A model generated the notes under the pieces. The model worked only from the letters and a program-made list of their open reading frames with translations. It did no database searches and had not been told where the DNA came from. Positions 27,375 to 36,517 of a stretch of 64,000 nucleotides of DNA are shown in pieces; within the stretch, counting starts at the first letter, position 1; every line of letters starts with the position of its first letter. The position numbers and the translations under genes were made by a program. The stretch is from Mycolicibacterium helvum. Its GTDB lineage: Bacteria > Actinomycetota > Actinomycetes > Mycobacteriales > Mycobacteriaceae. The stretch is taken from the NCBI RefSeq assembly GCF_010731895.1, contig NZ_AP022596.1, forward strand, positions 992,001 to 1,056,000, read 5' to 3'.

Positions 27375-28448
27375 GTGGCAGTTACGCCACCCGCCAAGGG
27401 CCCACTGGCCGCGGCTGACCGAGCAGTCCTGCATCCACCGAACGTTCGCGGCGCGACGCGCGGATCGACCGGATTCGCGGCGCGCGGTCGTGCGGACGCC
27501 ACTCTCGATGAGGTGGACAAGGCGATCGTCAACCATCTGTTGCTTGACGGCAAGGTGACCAATCGCGATCTCGCCCAGCGAATAGGCATCAGCGAATCGG
27601 CGGTGAGCGTCCGAATCCGCAAACTCGTCGAAGCTGGTGTCCTCGTATTCACCGCGTTGATCGATTGGGAGGCAGCCGGTTTCGAGTGGTTCGTCATCTG
27701 CCGGATGAAGACCCGGTTGCGCGCGCCTCGTGAGGTTGCCAACGACATCGCCATGCTTGCCGGTTGCGAAGCCGTCGCCGTGGTTCTCGGATCCCATGAC
27801 ATCCTCGGCTACTTCCTGGCTGCCGACCGCGCAGAACTCAATGCCATCATCGATGCGCTCTCGCTGGTCCCCGGTGTAGCGTCCCTCGACGTCGACCTCG
27901 CAACCGATACCGCCGTCAGTCCGCGCGGGCGGCAGTTGTTCCTGGCCGTCGATGCGCCCCCAATACGGTTGCCTTGTCCGCGGATCGAACTCGACGATCT
28001 CGACGTTGCACTTCTTCAAGAACTCGTGCGCGACGGACGCCAATCGAGCCGCAGCATGGCCCGCTCCTTCGGCGTCTCGGAGGGGACGATCCGGGCGCGG
28101 TCTTCCCGGCTGTCGCGCGCGGGACTCGCCCAGGTGGTGGCGATGGTGGAACCGGTGGCGTTGGGAATGGCCGGAGTCATTGCGTCCCTGTCCATCCGGG
28201 TCGACCGCCGTAACCTCGAGGCTGCCCTGGCTGCGCTGATCGAGATGCCCAACGTCGTGTTCGGTGCCCGGTGCGTGGGCAATTTCGACCTGCACCTCAC
28301 CGTCACCGGTGCCGACCCCTACGAGCTGATGGAATTCGTCGGCACCAGTGTCCAGTCGGTGATCGGTGTCCGAGACACCGACACGCTGTTGTTCGTCGAC
28401 GCGTTGCGGTTCAGCCCCTACCTCAAACGACTGGTCGCACCCACCTGA
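27375..28448 (+). CDS. Lrp/AsnC regulator with two HTH-RAM modules (copy 2)
   Basis: A 357-residue protein with two Lrp/AsnC units. Unit 1 has the HTH LDEVDKAIVNHLLLDGKVTN with SESAVSVRIRKLVEAGV; unit 2 has IELDDLDVALLQELVRDGRQ with SEGTIRARSSRLSRAGL; each is followed by a RAM-like domain (GSHDILGYFLAADRAEL; CVGNFDLHLTVTGADPYEL). GTG 27375 follows GGAGG by eight bases. Same architecture as the gene upstream but clearly diverged, so it is an old duplication. It converges on the mce operon end. Confidence 0.9.
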   Translation: MAVTPPAKGPLAAADRAVLHPPNVRGATRGSTGFAARGRADATLDEVDKAIVNHLLLDGKVTNRDLAQRIGISESAVSVRIRKLVEAGVLVFTALIDWEAAGFEWFVICRMKTRLRAPREVANDIAMLAGCEAVAVVLGSHDILGYFLAADRAELNAIIDALSLVPGVASLDVDLATDTAVSPRGRQLFLAVDAPPIRLPCPRIELDDLDVALLQELVRDGRQSSRSMARSFGVSEGTIRARSSRLSRAGLAQVVAMVEPVALGMAGVIASLSIRVDRRNLEAALAALIEMPNVVFGARCVGNFDLHLTVTGADPYELMEFVGTSVQSVIGVRDTDTLLFVDALRFSPYLKRLVAPT

Positions 28449-28468
28449 ACCGTCCGCCTATTCTCCGG

Positions 28469-28864
28469 TCAACCGGAATGCGGGGTGTTGCCGTAACAGG
28501 TGGCGTTGCCGACGTCCAAGACACTCTCGCAGAGCATTTCGCCATTGGCGAAGATGCGGACGGTGACCCATTTGGCCGGACTGCGGATGCGACGCCAATC
28601 CGCACGCAACTGTGCGCCCGTGCCCGTCGGCCCTCGCGCGTCATCGAGCGGGACGTCGATCCGCCACGGCAGCGATACCCCGGTCACCAGCACACGGCCA
28701 CCCGGCTGCATGAACTCGACGTCGACGACCGCAATGGTGTCGGAGTCGATCTCGTAGGTCACCGTGTCGGCAGCGTGCGCGAGCGGTATCGATGCCTGGC
28801 CCGTGCCGACCACCGCCGCCACGGCGAGAATGGGCCCGAGCCGGGCAGCTCGCCCGCGGGTCAC
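28469..28864 (-). CDS. Secreted MmpS-like protein at end of mce operon
   Basis: A 131-residue exported protein. The signal peptide is followed by a single beta domain: VTYEIDSDTIAVVDVEFMQ, VSLPWRIDVPL and VTVRIFANGEMLCES with CYGNTPHSG at the end. The order of strands and the two late cysteines recall the periplasmic domain of MmpS proteins, but the match is loose. GTG 28864 overlaps the TGA of the preceding Mce-associated gene, so it belongs to the operon. A role in lipid handling with the Mce complex is inferred from place. Confidence 0.7.
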   Translation of the reverse strand: MTRGRAARLGPILAVAAVVGTGQASIPLAHAADTVTYEIDSDTIAVVDVEFMQPGGRVLVTGVSLPWRIDVPLDDARGPTGTGAQLRADWRRIRSPAKWVTVRIFANGEMLCESVLDVGNATCYGNTPHSG

Positions 28865-29478
28865 TTGCCGGCAACGACGGCGCTGATTCCGCCGACATCG
28901 GTGATGAGCCAGTTGTTATTGCTGTCGATGGTGATGCTGTAGGTCGCGGTGGATTGCAGGTTGTCGGGCGCCTGGGTGGTCTTGGTCAGCACACTGACGA
29001 AGGTGTCGACAACGTAGACGCCGTTGACGTCCGAACGCACCTTGGCGGCAAGCGGTTTGGAGGTCGACGTCCACTGCAACGGCACCAGAAGCTGTTGCAT
29101 GGAAGTAGCCGCCTTGGACAGCTTGTCGTTGAGCTCCGGCGATGTCCCCTTGACCAGGTTGACTTTCCACCCATTGAGGTCCTGATAGTTCATCGCGGCC
29201 GCGTTGACGGCGTACTCGAGGGCGATCTGCTCGGCCTTCTGCTGATTCTGCGCGGCGCGAACGTTGGCCTCGACGGTGCCGCGTTGACCGATGTACAGCC
29301 ACGTCATCACGCCCAACCCGGCCGCCAGGGCAAGCATCACCACGCCGATCACCAGCGCGCGAAGCGTCAGCGACACCCGCCGGGGCGGCGGACTTGCCGG
29401 GCTGTCAACAGAGGCGCCGCCGGCTGGGATGTCGGCATGCTCGTCGAGCTGATCGTCAGTGTCCATGGTGTCGATCAC
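28861..29478 (-). CDS. Mce-associated membrane protein
   Basis: A ~205-residue protein of the Mce-associated (Mas) kind: acidic N-terminal tail, one transmembrane helix (LTLRALVIGVVMLALAAGLG), then a periplasmic domain related to the NTF2-like fold with AVNAAAMNYQDLNGWKVNLV, VYVVDTFVSVLTKTT and the ending SNNNWLITDVGGI. Mas proteins stabilise Mce complexes in mycobacteria. GTG 29478 has GGAAAGA six bases upstream; GTG 29493 and GTG 29502 are alternatives. It follows mceF by about 40 bp. Confidence 0.85.
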   Translation of the reverse strand: MIDTMDTDDQLDEHADIPAGGASVDSPASPPPRRVSLTLRALVIGVVMLALAAGLGVMTWLYIGQRGTVEANVRAAQNQQKAEQIALEYAVNAAAMNYQDLNGWKVNLVKGTSPELNDKLSKAATSMQQLLVPLQWTSTSKPLAAKVRSDVNGVYVVDTFVSVLTKTTQAPDNLQSTATYSITIDSNNNWLITDVGGISAVVAGK

Positions 29479-29519
29479 GGTAGTTCTTTCCACCTCGACC
29501 ACATCCTTTCTTGTCGGGC

Positions 29520-30476
29520 TTAGGGTTGCGGGGTTTTCACGCGCAGCGTGACCACACCGTCTTCGGGGTAGGCGGCCAGCATGTTCGACAGGATCTGACC
29601 GGTGTCGAGGTTCATCGCCGCAGCGGCGATGCCGTTGATGTTGGGTGTGAGTGCCTCGGCGAACACCTTGAGATCCGGGCCGCGATCGTCGAGGAACTTT
29701 TGCACGCTTTTCATCAGTCGACCGACATTGCGCAGGCCCTCGGGCGACCCGGTGTCGTCGACCAGGTGCTTGGCGTTGTCGAACAAGCCCCACATCTCCG
29801 GACCCAGCGCGTACAGCGCCGGGGTGATCTCAGCCACCCGTGGACCGACGAAACCGGCGTTGCGCAGCAGGATCTGAAAGTCGTCGAGCAGCTTGGATCC
29901 TCGACCGTCCATGCTCGACACCGCGTTTCGGAGCAGCACACTTGCCCGGGCAAGGTTGGGTAGGACGACATCGGGATCGGGTAGAGCCGCATCCGTCTCA
30001 GTGACGAGGTGATTGAGACTGTCCGGCTTGAGCTGATTGAGCACGCGCGCCAAGCTGACGGACAGCTCCGAAATCGAAGCGGGCGCAACGATGTTGTCCG
30101 CAACGACCTTTTGCCCGTTCTGGAAGTACGGACCGGAGGCCGACCGCGGGACCAGGCCGATGTAGGTCTCGCCGAGGGCGGATAGGTTCTCCAGCCGGAC
30201 CTCACTGTCCACCGGCACCGGGACGTTGCGGGTCAGGTAGAAATCGACCGTCGCACCCGACAACGTGGTAGAAATCCCAGTCACCTTGCCCACCGGGACA
30301 CCGCGCAGCAGGACGTTGGAGTCCACGACGAGGCCGTTGATGTCGGGCACCCGCATGCTCACCGAGATGCGGTCATCTGGGGGGCCGACTCGTACTCCCA
30401 GCGCGGCGATGTAGTACACGCAGAATCCCGCGATGGTGATGAAGGCCGCGAACGACATCAGGTACCGGGGCTTCAC
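29520..30476 (-). CDS. mceF: MCE-family protein MceF
   Basis: Sixth substrate-binding subunit of an Mce lipid importer, 318 residues. It has an N-terminal membrane anchor (PRYLMSFAAFITIAGFCVYY), then the MlaD/MCE domain (MRVPDINGLVVDSNVLLRGV with PVGKVTGI) and an alpha-helical tail. GTG 30476 overlaps the mceE TGA (GTGA), which fixes the start; the longer frame to 30614 overlaps mceE coding. Six Mce subunits form the periplasmic tube that carries hydrophobic molecules to the YrbE permease. Confidence 0.93.
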   Translation of the reverse strand: MKPRYLMSFAAFITIAGFCVYYIAALGVRVGPPDDRISVSMRVPDINGLVVDSNVLLRGVPVGKVTGISTTLSGATVDFYLTRNVPVPVDSEVRLENLSALGETYIGLVPRSASGPYFQNGQKVVADNIVAPASISELSVSLARVLNQLKPDSLNHLVTETDAALPDPDVVLPNLARASVLLRNAVSSMDGRGSKLLDDFQILLRNAGFVGPRVAEITPALYALGPEMWGLFDNAKHLVDDTGSPEGLRNVGRLMKSVQKFLDDRGPDLKVFAEALTPNINGIAAAAMNLDTGQILSNMLAAYPEDGVVTLRVKTPQP

Positions 30477-31480
30477 GGAATCGCTCCCAGCATCCGCAGG
30501 ACATCCTGCACGTTGTTGGTGATATCGCGCCCGTTCGCGGTCTGGACCGACACGATGTTCATCGCCGGATACTTGTCCTGCGGCAGAAACGCTTCCTGGA
30601 AAAGGTCGCGCCATGGCCGGTATTCACCTTCGATGGCCCACTTGCTCTTCTGCACCGCGCCGACGGCCACCCCGAGTGATTCCAGCATCGGCACCAGCCA
30701 GTACCCGCCGGTGTAGATGCTGCCGACGGACGGGATCAAGACGCCGTTGGCCGCAGAGACCACAGCCATCCGCTCCCACTGGGTCATCCCGTCCGGTGAG
30801 AACCAGTACTGGAGCTTGGGCACATGGGTGGCCAACACTTGCCCGGTGCCCGCCACGCCGTCAAGCCAGTGGTCCACCGTGTCGACGTTGTCTGACAGGT
30901 CACGCAGATCCGTCGCCACCCGCGAGGCGATCGCGCGCACCTGCTCGGATCGCTCGGGCGTGACGTTGTTGACCCCGATGATGGTGTTCTGGATCCGTTG
31001 GATCGACCCGCTGGACACGAAGTTCGCCAAGTTCGCGATCGTGTCCTCCAGCTGCGGCGGGGATGTCGTCTGCGCCAGCGCGATTCGGCCACCGGGTGGC
31101 AGTGACGGGCCGGCCCCGGTCTGGTCGGCCGCGGTCTGGTCGGCCCGGGTGATCGCGACATAGATGTCGCCGAGCACCGTCGCCTGCTGCAAGATGGCGT
31201 GCGCATCGGCGGGGATGCGCACGCTCTTGTCGATCTGCGCCTTCACATCGACCGACCGAGGGCCGATCTTGATGTCGTCGACGATCCCGATCGTCGTCCC
31301 GTCCATCACCACCTTGGCCCGATCCGGCAGGTTCAGGACGTTGGCGAACTCCATCGTTACGGGGTAACCGTCACCGTAGGCATTGCCTGGTTGTGGCAGA
31401 TCGTTGACGGTGATCGCCGAACAGGAACAGAGTATGCCGGCGCACAGACACACCGCCAGGACCCGTGCAACCCGCTTCAT
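30473..31480 (-). CDS. mceE: MCE-family lipoprotein MceE
   Basis: A 335-residue Mce subunit. It begins MKRVARVLAVCLCAGILCSC with a lipobox (LCSC), so it is lipid-anchored, as usual for the E position (LprK type). The MCE domain has MEFANVLNLPDRAKVVMDGT and IGIVDDIKIG. ATG 31480 overlaps the mceD stop by 4 bp. It is the fifth of six mce genes and would sit at the outer leaflet of the plasma membrane in the complex. Confidence 0.93.
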   Translation of the reverse strand: MKRVARVLAVCLCAGILCSCSAITVNDLPQPGNAYGDGYPVTMEFANVLNLPDRAKVVMDGTTIGIVDDIKIGPRSVDVKAQIDKSVRIPADAHAILQQATVLGDIYVAITRADQTAADQTGAGPSLPPGGRIALAQTTSPPQLEDTIANLANFVSSGSIQRIQNTIIGVNNVTPERSEQVRAIASRVATDLRDLSDNVDTVDHWLDGVAGTGQVLATHVPKLQYWFSPDGMTQWERMAVVSAANGVLIPSVGSIYTGGYWLVPMLESLGVAVGAVQKSKWAIEGEYRPWRDLFQEAFLPQDKYPAMNIVSVQTANGRDITNNVQDVLRMLGAIP

Positions 31481-32565
31481 CGTCGACTCGCTTCCACGAA
31501 GACGTACTGCAGCAGATTGATGTCGACCCCGTATGGTTGGCCGGCCACATTCGCGCAACTACCCGGCGTATCGATGTTCATGAAGTGGCACACCAGGGGC
31601 CCGTTGGGACTTCGCACTCGATAGAGCGGAGGCCGGAACGACATGATGAACTCTCGGTTGTTGAAGTGGTTCGCCGCGCCGTTGATCCACCAGGGCAACG
31701 GATCGAGCAGGCTGGCGAGTCCAGCAGCGTGCGGCGACAGGATGCGTACCGTGTCCGACACCGTGTCGAGGGTCAGCGCGATCTCGTCCCCAGCGTGCAC
31801 CTGCAAATCCGAGATCGCGGTAATCAGTTGCGGGAGTGACTCGGTCATGTTCCGCGCGCCGTGGATTGCGTCCACGAGGTCGGGTGTGGTGTGCGCGCCA
31901 TCCTGAAGGATCTGTTTGAGCGGGTCCCGTGTGGCGACCAGGGTGTCGGTGATGTCGCCGAGGTTATGCACGATCGACGTCATGTCGCTGATTGCGCCGT
32001 CCGGACTGTCGAGCAGCTGGGAGGAGGTGGTGAGAATGCGGTTGATTCCGGGGCCATTGCCCGTGGCCGCCTGATCCAGCTGCGTGATGACAGCACCGAT
32101 GTTGTTCGACGTTTCGGGGTTGACCGCGTTGACGAAAGTGTTTGCCGAACCGATGATCTCCGACAGGCTCTTCGGCGTCATCGACCTGTCCAGCGGGACA
32201 CAAACGCCTGGCGTGAGCCGAGGACCGGACTCGTAGTTGCCGACGAGTTCGAGCGCACGGTCGGCGAGTATCGACGTCGAACGTACAACTGCCTTCACGT
32301 CTGCGGGCATGGGCCGGTCCTCGGCGAGGGAGAATCCGACACGCACACTGCGTGCGCCGGGGGTCACCGTGTCGATCGTGCCGATCTTGTATCCCATCTG
32401 GGTGACCGGATTGCCGACGTATAGACCGACGGCGTCCGGCAGGGTCGCGCAGTACTGCGTCGCCGCCTTCGCCTCGTCGTTACCACCGCACGAGGCGGTC
32501 ACCAGCGCAACGGTGGTCACGGCCAGCACGCCGCCGAGGCGCCGTCCGAAAGTTTGTCCCACCAT
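31477..32565 (-). CDS. mceD: MCE-family protein MceD, with lipobox-like N-terminus
   Basis: A 362-residue Mce subunit with the domain pattern ATLPDAVGLYVGNPVTQMGY and IGTIDTVTPG. Its N-terminus is a lipoprotein-like signal (GVLAVTTVALVTASC-GGN), with Cys at the TASC position, unlike the simple membrane helix that I expect at position D. If processed, this operon would have two lipid-anchored Mce subunits. ATG 32565 overlaps the mceC stop by one base (TGATG). It carries two further cysteines (QYCATLP, GVCVPLD) probably paired outside the membrane. Confidence 0.9.
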   Translation of the reverse strand: MVGQTFGRRLGGVLAVTTVALVTASCGGNDEAKAATQYCATLPDAVGLYVGNPVTQMGYKIGTIDTVTPGARSVRVGFSLAEDRPMPADVKAVVRSTSILADRALELVGNYESGPRLTPGVCVPLDRSMTPKSLSEIIGSANTFVNAVNPETSNNIGAVITQLDQAATGNGPGINRILTTSSQLLDSPDGAISDMTSIVHNLGDITDTLVATRDPLKQILQDGAHTTPDLVDAIHGARNMTESLPQLITAISDLQVHAGDEIALTLDTVSDTVRILSPHAAGLASLLDPLPWWINGAANHFNNREFIMSFRPPLYRVRSPNGPLVCHFMNIDTPGSCANVAGQPYGVDINLLQYVFVEASRR

Positions 32566-33530
32566 CAGCAGGGACTCCCGGGAACCGGAATGCACACATC
32601 CGTCGCCAGCAGCTCCGGTGGGGCATTCTGCCGATCCAGCGTCCGGTAGAGCCGCTCACGAGTGCGCTTGAGGATGCGGATGACCAATCCATTGCGGTCG
32701 GCCCAGGTTCTCACGATCTGTTGCCATCGAGTGAGCTTCTCCAAGAACTCTTCTCGGTGAGCCATGTAGAAGTCAGCGACGGGACCCAACCCGAGCAGGA
32801 TCTTGCCCATCCCTTGCATGGCCTGCGCGAAGCCCTTGCCGTAGATGACCAGCGTCTGCTCGAGAATGGCTACCTTCTCGATCAGTTCCTCCAACCGGCC
32901 CCGGTATTGCGCCAGCTGCTCGATGTATTCGTCGGACATGTTCAGAATCTGTGACAGCTCGCCGCGCTGTCGGTCCAACGTGTCGGTCAGCGCCGTTCCC
33001 GCGTCGACGATCGAGGAGATGGTGGTCAGGTTGGATCCAGCCAGGCCTTGCTGAATATTGTCGAGCGACTGCTTGATCGGCGCTGGGGCCAGACCGTCGG
33101 TGATCTTCGTGGCATCGGTCAGAGTCCGGACCAGACTGTAGGGCAGCGTGACCCGCTCTTTGGGAATGGTCGACTTACCAAGGGGCTTGTTCCCCAACGA
33201 ATCCAGATTCACGTAGTAGCCGCCCACCACGGTCAGCATTCGGACGTCGATGCTGGACTGATCGCCGACGAAGGCGCTGCCTTCGACGGTGGCATTCACC
33301 CGAACCTGCTTGGGCTCGATGGACAGACCCGTGACCTTACCGACCGTGATTCCGGCGATCCGCACCGTGATTCCCGGCGAGATGGAGGAGGCGTCGTCGG
33401 TGTAGAAGCTGACCGTCTTGTTGCCGGGCGGGCTGATGTAGACCGCTGCCGCGACGACAGCGAGGATGGTCGCGATGGCCAGCGCCGTCGTGCCCCATAA
33501 CCGCGGATCGCGCAGCACCGTCATCTTCAT
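32565..33530 (-). CDS. mceC: MCE-family protein MceC
   Basis: A 321-residue Mce subunit: short N-terminus, transmembrane anchor (WGTTALAIATILAVVAAAVY), MCE domain (ISPGITVRIAGITVGKVTGL) and a long helical region (DEYIEQLAQYRGRLEELIEK) that should build part of the tube. ATG 33530 overlaps the mceB stop by 4 bp; the longer frame to 33608 runs into mceB. It is shorter than classic MceC proteins, lacking a long Pro-rich tail. Confidence 0.92.
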   Translation of the reverse strand: MKMTVLRDPRLWGTTALAIATILAVVAAAVYISPPGNKTVSFYTDDASSISPGITVRIAGITVGKVTGLSIEPKQVRVNATVEGSAFVGDQSSIDVRMLTVVGGYYVNLDSLGNKPLGKSTIPKERVTLPYSLVRTLTDATKITDGLAPAPIKQSLDNIQQGLAGSNLTTISSIVDAGTALTDTLDRQRGELSQILNMSDEYIEQLAQYRGRLEELIEKVAILEQTLVIYGKGFAQAMQGMGKILLGLGPVADFYMAHREEFLEKLTRWQQIVRTWADRNGLVIRILKRTRERLYRTLDRQNAPPELLATDVCIPVPGSPC

Positions 33531-34531
33531 TGCTTGCACAACACCACCTTTTGACCGTTGATCAGCACGTCGACCGGCAACGGCAGCTCCGCACGCCCTT
33601 GCGAGCACGCCAGCGGCGTGCCCTCCTGGGCCGGCGGTGGAATGTTGTCCCAGACGACCGGCACCATCTTGACCGCGTCCATGACGTCGTCGAAGTTGGT
33701 GATGGCCTTGTCGATTGCCTTGTCGACATCGATTCCGGGCTTCAGTCCGGCATTGTCCAGTAGCTGACCGACGGATCGGGTGAAGTCGGGGCCGTAGATC
33801 TGCGACTTACGGAATTCGTCCAGGACGGACAGCGAGGCGTCGATCGGCTTGTTGACCAACTCGACGACGTGGATGAAATCCCTACTGTGACCGGACATCG
33901 CAGTGGCCACCGACTGGAGGTTCTTCAATAGCGTGGCCACCACCTGCTGCCGGTCGGCCAGGAAGCGGGTCAGCGTGTTGACGCTCTCCAGAACGGGTCC
34001 CAGGCCGCTGCCGTCACCCGACAGGAAGTTGTCGACGTTGGCCGTGAACACATTGAGGTCCTCGGGACTCAGCGTGGCCAGGACGGGTTGTAAACCGTTG
34101 AAGAGCCGCGTGATGTCGAACGACGGCTGGGTCATCGATGTCGGGATATGGCTGTCGGTCAGCGTGGCGGGGGTGGCGCCCTCAGCTGGATTCTGGACGT
34201 CGACGTAGCGGAGCCCGGTCAGTGCCTGATATTTGACGGCCAGCCGGGTGTCGGAGCCAATGCGGAAGTTGGTGTCGAGCGTGAGCGCGACCTCGGCGAC
34301 GCTCTGCCCGCCCCGCCGCTGCAGCTCGATGGATTCCACCTTGCCCACCCGCACACCACGAACGCGTACGTCGGCACCGCTGCGTAATCCCGACACATCG
34401 GTGAAGTCCGCGGTGTATCCCTTGAGCTTGGCGTCGACGGGCTGGCTGATCACATTGATCACCAGGATGATCAGCAAGGTCGCGATCACCCCGGAAATTG
34501 CCAGGCGCCACAGTGCCGCAACGGGTTTCAT
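33527..34531 (-). CDS. mceB: MCE-family protein MceB
   Basis: A 334-residue Mce subunit with anchor helix (WRLAISGVIATLLIILVINV), MCE domain (TDVSGLRSGADVRVRGVRVG) and a helical tail. Two late cysteines (PLACSQG, VVLCKQ) may form a disulfide. ATG 34531 overlaps the mceA stop by 4 bp. Second of the six subunits. Confidence 0.92.
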   Translation of the reverse strand: MKPVAALWRLAISGVIATLLIILVINVISQPVDAKLKGYTADFTDVSGLRSGADVRVRGVRVGKVESIELQRRGGQSVAEVALTLDTNFRIGSDTRLAVKYQALTGLRYVDVQNPAEGATPATLTDSHIPTSMTQPSFDITRLFNGLQPVLATLSPEDLNVFTANVDNFLSGDGSGLGPVLESVNTLTRFLADRQQVVATLLKNLQSVATAMSGHSRDFIHVVELVNKPIDASLSVLDEFRKSQIYGPDFTRSVGQLLDNAGLKPGIDVDKAIDKAITNFDDVMDAVKMVPVVWDNIPPPAQEGTPLACSQGRAELPLPVDVLINGQKVVLCKQ

Positions 34532-35640
34532 CGCGGGCCGCTTTCCTGGGACGGCAGAACGGAATTATCCGATGCGGGCACCTGCTGACCTGCCGCCGCC
34601 GGCGCGTCCGACACTGGCGCGGCGCCCATCGCGTCGATCGGCGCGGCCACCCCCGGGATGCTGTCGAGGATCAGGCGGACGTTGACGGCGCGACGGTCGG
34701 GCGGCCCGGAGAACAGGCGCTCCAGCCGAGTCCGCAACTCGACTGCGGTGGAGGCGATCTCATCGGAAGGAATAACCCCCGGCGCGACGTCGGCAAGCAC
34801 CTTGATCATGTTGGTCAGGGGTGCCAGATCTTCGCTGTGACTGCCAACGAGCTTGCCCGCTGCCCCGAACAGATCGGTGGCCGCCAGTTGGATAGATGGA
34901 GAGTAGGTGTTGTTCCAGTAGTCCTCAGACACGCCGTCCAGCCCACCGTGCAAATACCGATCACCGGTTTTCATCGCCGCGTCAACAAACCCGGGGAAGG
35001 CTAGGCTGATTCCGGTCGCGTTGGCCATCAGCGTTGCGGTACTGACGTTTTGAACCTTGGCCAGCGAATTCGCCACGACCATCATCGTCTCCAGCAGTGG
35101 GTCCAGTCCGTCGACGTAGGTGGTGGTCCGGTCGATGACGTCGATGAGCTTGGGCGTGAGCACGCCGTGCGAGATCTCGCCCAGCCTGGCCAACAGCGCC
35201 TGCAGAGTGAAGTTCCCCGCCGGGGCCGTGGCGATGACGGCACCGTCGGCCAACGGAGCCCCGCCGACGCCGGGTCGGAGGTTGATGCCGGTGACTCCGA
35301 AGTAGTTCGCCGGCCGGAAATCGATACTCATCGCATCAGTCAGGCCATCGATGGGAGCACGTTGCAGGTCGGCGTCCAGCCGGACACCCCGCCCCGGCAT
35401 GCTCGTCACCTTGGTCACCTCACCGACCTTGACCCCATGAACCATCAGTTCGGTGCCCTGCTGGACGCCCTCTCCGACATACGGCGACTCGATCGTGACG
35501 TTGATCAGGTCCGCGGGACGGCGGTGAAAGGGGTCGGCGACGATCAGGGCGGATGCCACGGCCACAGAGGTGATTACCGCCATCCCGACCAGGGTCAGGG
35601 TCCGCGCCTCCGACGCCTCCGACGATTTGTGGAACAGCAT
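34528..35640 (-). CDS. mceA: MCE-family protein MceA
   Basis: A 370-residue Mce subunit with anchor helix near residues 15-35, then the MCE domain (NVTIESPYVGEGVQQGTELM, HGVKVGEVTKVTSMPG) and a helical region (LLETMMVVANSLAKVQNVST). The Pro/Ser-rich C-terminus is short. It begins four bases after the yrbEB stop. First of the six subunits; specificity of the importer cannot be read from it. Confidence 0.92.
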   Translation of the reverse strand: MLFHKSSEASEARTLTLVGMAVITSVAVASALIVADPFHRRPADLINVTIESPYVGEGVQQGTELMVHGVKVGEVTKVTSMPGRGVRLDADLQRAPIDGLTDAMSIDFRPANYFGVTGINLRPGVGGAPLADGAVIATAPAGNFTLQALLARLGEISHGVLTPKLIDVIDRTTTYVDGLDPLLETMMVVANSLAKVQNVSTATLMANATGISLAFPGFVDAAMKTGDRYLHGGLDGVSEDYWNNTYSPSIQLAATDLFGAAGKLVGSHSEDLAPLTNMIKVLADVAPGVIPSDEIASTAVELRTRLERLFSGPPDRRAVNVRLILDSIPGVAAPIDAMGAAPVSDAPAAAGQQVPASDNSVLPSQESGPR

Positions 35641-35644
35641 GCGC

Positions 35645-36517
35645 CTAACCCTTGAACACGAAGACCGGTTGGAGGCCCCACAGGGCGATTGTCAGAATGA
35701 CGTCGAGCACCATGATCGCCACCAGACTTGCGCGCACGGCACGACCAGACGCCTGGCCGACTCCGACCGGTCCACCCGAGGTGAAATAGCCGTAGTAGCA
35801 ATGGATCAGAGTGACGGCGGCACAGAATATCGCGGCCTTGACCAGCGAATAGACAATGTCGCCGAATGGCAGGAACTGGACGAAATAGTGGTCGTAGGTT
35901 CCGCCCGGCTGGTCATGCAGGATCCGGATCACCGTGCTGGATACATAGAAGCTGGTAACCAGGGTCAGCAGATAGCCTGGGATGACGCAGATCATCGAAC
36001 CGACGAGCCGGGTGCCAACCACGAACGGAATGGGTCGCAGGCCGATGACTTCCACGGCATCGATCTCCTCGGCGATCCGCATCGAGCCGATCTCCGCTGT
36101 CATGCGACAACCGGCCTGTGACGCGAACGCGATACCGGCTACCAGTGGCGCCATCTCGCGTACGTTGGCCAGCCCGCCGACGATTCCGGACAAAGCTCCG
36201 AACCCGATGAGGTTGAGGGTCGCGTAGGCCTCCACCGCGACGGTGCCGCCGATCGCCAAGCCGAGGATCACCAGGACGCTGACAACGCCACCGTCGACGA
36301 TGAGAGAGCCTCGGCCCCAAGCCAAGTCGTTCATAGCGTGCAGTGTCTGGCGCCGGTACCGCCGGACCGTCACCGGCAGCAGCCACAAGGTCTGACAGAC
36401 GAAGACGACGAACTGTCCACTCTGCAAGAACGCTGCTTGAACCGGGCGCGCGGAGGCGATCCGGGCGACGAAGGGATGCAGGCCAGAGGATGGCCGGCCC
36501 ACCGATACCGCGGTCAC
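35645..36517 (-). CDS. yrbEB: YrbEB/MlaE-type permease of Mce importer
   Basis: A 290-residue integral membrane permease with about five or six helices. GGLANVREMAPLVAGIAFAS, GCRMTAEIGSMRIAEEIDAV and EVIGLRPIPFVVGTRLVG are the MlaE signature, including the EQ-loop-type coupling region that contacts the MceG ATPase. GTG 36517 overlaps the stop of yrbEA (GTGA). The ATPase itself is not encoded here, as is normal for mycobacterial mce loci. Confidence 0.94.
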   Translation of the reverse strand: MTAVSVGRPSSGLHPFVARIASARPVQAAFLQSGQFVVFVCQTLWLLPVTVRRYRRQTLHAMNDLAWGRGSLIVDGGVVSVLVILGLAIGGTVAVEAYATLNLIGFGALSGIVGGLANVREMAPLVAGIAFASQAGCRMTAEIGSMRIAEEIDAVEVIGLRPIPFVVGTRLVGSMICVIPGYLLTLVTSFYVSSTVIRILHDQPGGTYDHYFVQFLPFGDIVYSLVKAAIFCAAVTLIHCYYGYFTSGGPVGVGQASGRAVRASLVAIMVLDVILTIALWGLQPVFVFKG

